From NCBI GenBank assembly GCA_963643035.1, contig CAVIKO010000069.1, forward strand, positions 1 through 9,440: 9,440 nucleotides of DNA. Reading direction: 5' to 3'. Positions 6,469-9,440 of this stretch are shown here, one piece after another (positions within the stretch are counted from its first letter, which is position 1; each line of letters starts with the position of its first letter). A program made the translations under genes and the position numbers. This DNA is from UMGS1696 sp963643035 (GTDB lineage: Bacteria; Bacillota; Clostridia; Oscillospirales; CAG-272). Under the pieces are notes generated by a model. The model was not told the DNA's origin. It worked only from the letters and a program-made list of their open reading frames with translations, and did no database searches.

Positions 6469-6498
6469 ATTATAGCAGAAAATGCTGTATTTTGTAAA
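6469..6498 (-). promoter_or_regulatory. Strong promoter of the pyrR-uraA unit
   Basis: On the minus strand TTTACA (6493-6498) and TATAAT (6469-6474) are 18 bases apart, with an extended -10 TGC just upstream of TATAAT. Initiation near A6462 puts the PyrR-binding hairpin within the first few transcribed bases. Together with the attenuator this accounts for the 466-base stretch without a protein gene between 6094 and 6559. Confidence 0.8.
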
Positions 6499-6559
6499 TA
6501 TACATTTCCGACAAACTTTCTCTGCTTCCACGTCAGAATTTGTACGGCGCCGCGCCCGT

Positions 6560-7087
6560 TCACAGAATCCTTTCGTATGCCACGCGCTTGTCTCCATTTA
6601 CGAGATGGATCACACCACAATAGGTAAATCCATTTTTCGAAAGCATTTTCCGCATGGCGATATTGCCTTCATGCGTATCGATGCGTAGACTCAGCTTGCC
6701 ATTCTCTCCTGCCAGGTGGGCAAGATATGTTATCATCTGCGATGCGGCTCCGGTGCCTCTTGACCACGATGCGCACGCCACCCGATGAACCGCCGCGTAT
6801 TTCGTCCGGGTACAGGTCAACCACGCGCCGTCCTCAATCCGGTCATATGTAGACTCCACGCTCTCCTCGCCTTTTTTTCCACACAGAAGTGCTGCAGCGC
6901 AGTCGATCCGTTCTCCGGTCACGCCGATCCACAATTCGTTGCGCCGAATGTCGTTCTCAATGTCGGACACACGCGGATACCCATCCTGCCACTGATCGAT
7001 TGAAAACACCGCGATCGCCGCCCTTGCATCTGCGTACAACGCGGCAAGCTGTTCCAAATGCTCCCTTCCGGCTCTCTGAAATTCCAA
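6560..7087 (-). CDS. GNAT-family N-acetyltransferase
   Basis: The 175-residue protein carries the GNAT fold, which transfers an acetyl group from acetyl-CoA to an amine; the substrate cannot be told. With the start at 7087, the conserved QWQDGYP seen in many Firmicute relatives is at 32-38. Motif A, with the pyrophosphate-binding RGTGAA, is at 110-115. Motif B, RIDTHEGN followed by KNGF and YCGVIHL, is at 135-162. The preferred start is TTG (7085-7087): GGGAGG lies 9 bases upstream, and the domain opens directly with L/MEFQRAGREHLEQL. The frame is open to ATG codons further upstream, but those lie in or before the promoter -10 at 7123-7128 and have no ribosome binding site. No terminator was recognised after the stop, but the pyr promoter lies only about 60 bases downstream. 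Confidence 0.85.
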   Translation of the reverse strand: MEFQRAGREHLEQLAALYADARAAIAVFSIDQWQDGYPRVSDIENDIRRNELWIGVTGERIDCAAALLCGKKGEESVESTYDRIEDGAWLTCTRTKYAAVHRVACASWSRGTGAASQMITYLAHLAGENGKLSLRIDTHEGNIAMRKMLSKNGFTYCGVIHLVNGDKRVAYERIL

Positions 7088-7122
7088 TTTTCTGTTCCTC
7101 CCATCGTTCGGAATCCGGAAAA

Positions 7123-7151
7123 AGTATACCATATTATTGCGGGAATAGCAA
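7123..7151 (-). promoter_or_regulatory. Promoter of the GNAT gene
   Basis: On the minus strand TTGCTA (7146-7151) and TATACT (7123-7128) are spaced by 17 bases. Transcription would start near 7116, downstream of the first in-frame ATG codons. This supports translation from the TTG at 7087. Confidence 0.65.
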
Positions 7152-7159
7152 TATCCCGC
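7135..7159. promoter_or_regulatory. Overlapping inverted repeats on the GNAT promoter, possible operator
   Basis: Two interleaved inverted repeats occupy the spacer and -35 of the GNAT promoter: TATTGC-N7-GCAATA (7135-7153) and GCGGGA-N9-TCCCGC (7139-7159). Their position suggests a repressor site or alternative hairpins. No binding protein is identifiable from the window. Confidence 0.35.
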
Positions 7160-7179
7160 GCCAAATTTCAATGTACATC

Positions 7180-7213
7180 TTGCATTTTTACGCTGCATTC
7201 TCTATAATATAAT
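7180..7213 (+). promoter_or_regulatory. Promoter of the activase gene, inside an inverted repeat
   Basis: TTGCAT (7180-7185) and TATAAT (7203-7208) are 17 bases apart; a second TATAAT overlaps at 7208-7213. The -10 region is embedded in a 9-bp inverted repeat, TTCTCTATA (7198-7206) with TATAGAGAA (7213-7221). This symmetric site could bind a dimeric regulator. The leader is about 88 bases long. Confidence 0.55.
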
Positions 7214-7223
7214 ATAGAGAAAA

Positions 7224-7268
7224 CGCTGATTTCAGACTTTTTTCGCACAAAAACGCGATGGATTCAGC
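7224..7268 (+). repeat. Leader element C, related to element A at 297
   Basis: Starting just after the expected transcription start, CGCTGATTT (7224-7232) repeats the opening of element A exactly. TTTT, a C-rich step and AAAAA follow in the same order, and CGATnnATTCAGC (7256-7268) repeats its end. GCTGA and TCAGC can pair. C is shorter than A because the middle section is missing. Confidence 0.35.
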
Positions 7269-7302
7269 ACTTCAATGCAAAATCGTATGACAGGAGAGAA
7301 GC

Positions 7303-8202
7303 ATGATGACAGGTCTTGTTTTCAATATACAGAAATTTTCAATACACGACGGTCCCGGCATCCGGACGAATGTTTTTCTGAAGGGATGTCCGCTCCGCTG
7401 TCTATGGTGCCACAATCCGGAGGGTTTGGAAGCGGAAGCGGAGATCGAATACGAACCACTCAAGTGCATCGGCTGCGGATGCTGTACGGCAGTATGCGCC
7501 TGTCACACGCTCTCGCCGGAGAGCGGACATACTTTTGACCGCACCCACTGTGTCCGCTGCGGAAGATGTGCGGATGTCTGTCCCACCGGTGCGCTAGCAT
7601 GGGCAGGCACCCGAATGACGGTGGAGGAAGTACTGAAAAAGGTACTCTCCGACAAACCATTCTACGAAAAAAGCGGCGGCGGAATGACGCTCTCCGGCGG
7701 GGAACCGCTATATCAGCCGGAATTTGCTGCCGCCCTGCTCTCCGCCGCGCACGATTATGGGATCCACACCGCTGTTGAAACATCCGGATTTGCCGCCATG
7801 GGGGCCTTTCTGAATGTGATCCACCACGCCGATCTGCTTCTTTTTGACTACAAGGCGACCGGAGAAAACGAGCATCGCAAATTGACAGGTGTTCCGCAGC
7901 AGCCGATTCTCCGCAATCTCTCCCTCGCAGACGAAAGTGGAGTGGAAATCCACCTGCGCTGTCCGATCGTCCCCGGCTGCAACGACACGGATGCACATTT
8001 TTCCGCCATTGCCGTGCTTGCTGATCGGTACTGTCATATCACCCGCGTAGATCTGGAGCCATACCACGCGCTCGGTACCGGAAAGGACGTAAAACTCGGA
8101 AAGAAAAGCCGATTTATCACCACAATGCCGGACAAGGCGTGGATGGCGTCAATACGCGACCAGATCGCCGCGCAGTGCAAAACACCGGTATATGTCAACT
8201 GA
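7303..8202 (+). CDS. Glycyl-radical enzyme activating protein (radical SAM, PflA family with ferredoxin insert)
   Basis: The 299-residue enzyme uses S-adenosylmethionine and a [4Fe-4S] cluster to place a glycyl radical on a partner enzyme, in the anaerobic cytoplasm. The radical-SAM motif is C29-x3-C33-x2-C36, followed by the family signature WCHNPEG (35-41). Two four-cysteine ferredoxin sets follow (C55, C58, C61, C65 and C83, C86, C89, C93), as in activases of the larger class, such as those for glycerol, choline, hydroxyphenylacetate or benzylsuccinate-type enzymes, and unlike short PflA. The SAM-binding GGE is at 132-134, and VETSGF (158-163) and DYKATGENEHRKLTGV (182-197) are typical. 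ATG 7303 is 6 bases after AGGAG; ATG 7306 is equally possible. No glycyl radical enzyme lies in the window and a terminator follows at once, so the gene stands alone and its partner cannot be named. Confidence 0.93.
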   Translation: MMTGLVFNIQKFSIHDGPGIRTNVFLKGCPLRCLWCHNPEGLEAEAEIEYEPLKCIGCGCCTAVCACHTLSPESGHTFDRTHCVRCGRCADVCPTGALAWAGTRMTVEEVLKKVLSDKPFYEKSGGGMTLSGGEPLYQPEFAAALLSAAHDYGIHTAVETSGFAAMGAFLNVIHHADLLLFDYKATGENEHRKLTGVPQQPILRNLSLADESGVEIHLRCPIVPGCNDTDAHFSAIAVLADRYCHITRVDLEPYHALGTGKDVKLGKKSRFITTMPDKAWMASIRDQIAAQCKTPVYVN

Positions 8203-8218
8203 TCCAAAATTCAAAAGC

Positions 8219-8262
8219 AAAATCCCGGAACGTGCTGTTTATCGGTACATTCCGGGATTTTT
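8219..8262. terminator. Bidirectional intrinsic terminator between activase and purine permease genes
   Basis: AAAATCCCGGAA (8219-8230) and TTCCGGGATTTT (8250-8261) form a perfect 12-bp stem around a 19-base loop. The A and T ends give a U-tract on either strand. It lies between two convergent stops (8202 and 8272) and should end both transcripts. Confidence 0.88.
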
Positions 8263-8271
8263 ATATGCGAT

Positions 8272-9440
8272 TTAGTGGGTCAGGAACAGCATAGCAAGGA
8301 ACAGGAACATGACAACCCAAGTCGCCACTTTGATTTCCTTTCCCTTTCCGGTAAAGAGATTGATCGCCACATAGGAGATCAGACCAAACGCGATGCCGTA
8401 GGAGATGTTATACGCCATCGGGATCAGCGCGATGGTCATGAACGCAGGAACAGCGATCTCCGGTGAATGCCAGTCGATTTGCTTTACGCCTGCCATCATC
8501 AGTACACCGACATAAATCAGCGCAGCTGCAGTGGCCGCACTCGGAATCAACTGTGCGATCGGGGACACGAACATGGCGATGAAGAAGAGCGCGGCGGTCA
8601 CCATGGAGGAAAGACCCGTTCTTCCGCCCTCTGCCACACCGGAGGAAGATTCAACAAACGTTGTAACAGTGGAGGTGCCGCAGATCGCGCCTGTGGTGGT
8701 GGCAATCGCATCGGCAAGCATCGCCCGATCCATATTCGGAACCTCTCCCTCCGTGGTCAGCATGTTGCCTCTGGCGCATGCGCCGTATAGAGTACCAATG
8801 GTATCGAACATATCGATCATGCAGAAGGCAAGAGAGGTGGTGGCAATGATGAGGATGAGGTTGGCATTGCCGTGCGCCTCTGCGTATGCAGAAAAATCAA
8901 AACCCTCCGTGAACACCTTACCGAATGCTTCGGTACCGAATGCCCGGAACGCCTCGATCGGACTTTCCATAGTGAAGGAGAAGCTCGTGTAAAAATCCGG
9001 AACGGTCAGTCCAAGGAGATAATACAGAATCGTACCTCCGAGGATGCCCCAGAGAACCGCACCGCGCACATTTCTTTTCGACATGATGGCAATAGCAAGA
9101 ACAGCAATGATGGTTACGAGCTTGGGCATGATGCTCGCCCAATTTCCCTCTGTCAAAAGGTTGAAAGATGCGAGAGTGACGCAGGTGGAGGAGCTGTTCA
9201 CGATAATCCCGGCGTTTTGCAAACCGAGGAACGCGATGAAAAGTCCTATGCCGGCAGGAATCGCCACACGTACAGCCTGTGGAATGACAGTAAAGATTCG
9301 TTTGCGTAGGCCGGTGACAGTCAGGAGAATGAAAACCACACCGTCGATGAGGACGAGAACCAGTCCGTTCGCGTAGGTCATGCCGAATGTCACACATACG
9401 GTGTATACAAAGAAGGCATTGATGCCCATACCGCTTGCCT
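8272..9440 (-). CDS. AzgA-type purine permease (NCS2-related), N-terminus beyond right edge
   Basis: At least 388 residues of a multi-pass transporter are present. The family moves adenine, guanine and/or hypoxanthine, probably with protons. Signatures, numbered from the methionine at 9429, are GINAFFVYT (2-10, the APGMGLNAFF motif of the family), FCMIDMFDTIGTL (202-214), GTSTVTTFVESSSGVAEGGRTGL (251-273, in two halves around VESSSG) and the WHSPEIAVPAF segment (320-330). The frame stays open through the window edge (Ala-Ser-Gly before that methionine), and relatives have roughly 60-80 residues before this motif. The methionine at 9429 is therefore internal and the gene is cut by the window. 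It differs from the uracil permease at 4068 and is not its duplicate. Whether it prefers adenine or guanine/hypoxanthine is not visible. Confidence 0.9.
   Translation of the reverse strand, partial: ASGMGINAFFVYTVCVTFGMTYANGLVLVLIDGVVFILLTVTGLRKRIFTVIPQAVRVAIPAGIGLFIAFLGLQNAGIIVNSSSTCVTLASFNLLTEGNWASIMPKLVTIIAVLAIAIMSKRNVRGAVLWGILGGTILYYLLGLTVPDFYTSFSFTMESPIEAFRAFGTEAFGKVFTEGFDFSAYAEAHGNANLILIIATTSLAFCMIDMFDTIGTLYGACARGNMLTTEGEVPNMDRAMLADAIATTTGAICGTSTVTTFVESSSGVAEGGRTGLSSMVTAALFFIAMFVSPIAQLIPSAATAAALIYVGVLMMAGVKQIDWHSPEIAVPAFMTIALIPMAYNISYGIAFGLISYVAINLFTGKGKEIKVATWVVMFLFLAMLFLTH

Noticed and set aside
7460..7996. Minus-strand open frame of 178 codons
   Set aside because: It is a shadow of the activase gene; it is Arg- and Cys-rich without any recognisable domain.

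Overview
The window looks like chromosomal DNA of an anaerobic, probably gut-associated, Clostridia-type Firmicute. The evidence is a Bacillus-type PyrR with a PyrR-controlled leader RNA, a glycyl-radical-enzyme activase (an oxygen-sensitive chemistry), a GLUG-repeat surface protein of the kind common in Lachnospiraceae/Oscillospiraceae, and Gram-positive surface-protein tails. No species can be named from the sequence alone, and no phage, IS element, CRISPR array, tRNA or rRNA was seen.

Left part (1-1472): the start of a probable AraC-family regulator runs leftward off the window. Divergent from it is a secreted, C-terminally anchored protein with a CBM9/DOMON-like fold. The two share a 260-bp promoter region holding two exact 12-bp direct repeats 21 bp apart, the geometry expected for an AraC-type operator. 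The secreted-protein gene ends at a long two-way hairpin.

Middle (1480-6498, minus strand): a pyrimidine-salvage unit reads promoter, PyrR-type attenuator, pyrR, uracil permease, then a large GLUG-repeat membrane-anchored ORF. The attenuator is the clearest regulatory structure in the window. It has a PyrR-binding stem with a CAGAGA hexaloop at the extreme 5' end of the transcript, an antiterminator pairing and an intrinsic terminator, all mutually exclusive. The GLUG ORF has no signal peptide and no ribosome binding site, and begins right after a small hairpin downstream of the permease stop. It is best read as a 5'-truncated surface-protein gene placed behind the pyr unit.

Right part (6560-9440): a GNAT acetyltransferase (minus strand, probable TTG start) and a radical-SAM glycyl-radical-enzyme activase (plus strand) diverge from a compact promoter region rich in inverted repeats. 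The activase has no glycyl radical enzyme partner in the window. It ends at a bidirectional terminator shared with a convergent AzgA-type purine permease, whose N-terminus lies beyond the right edge.

Two plus-strand transcripts, for the secreted protein and the activase, appear to start with the same short leader element. It begins CGCTGATTT and ends with a complementary TCAGC. A related element in the minus orientation sits at the junction before the GLUG ORF.
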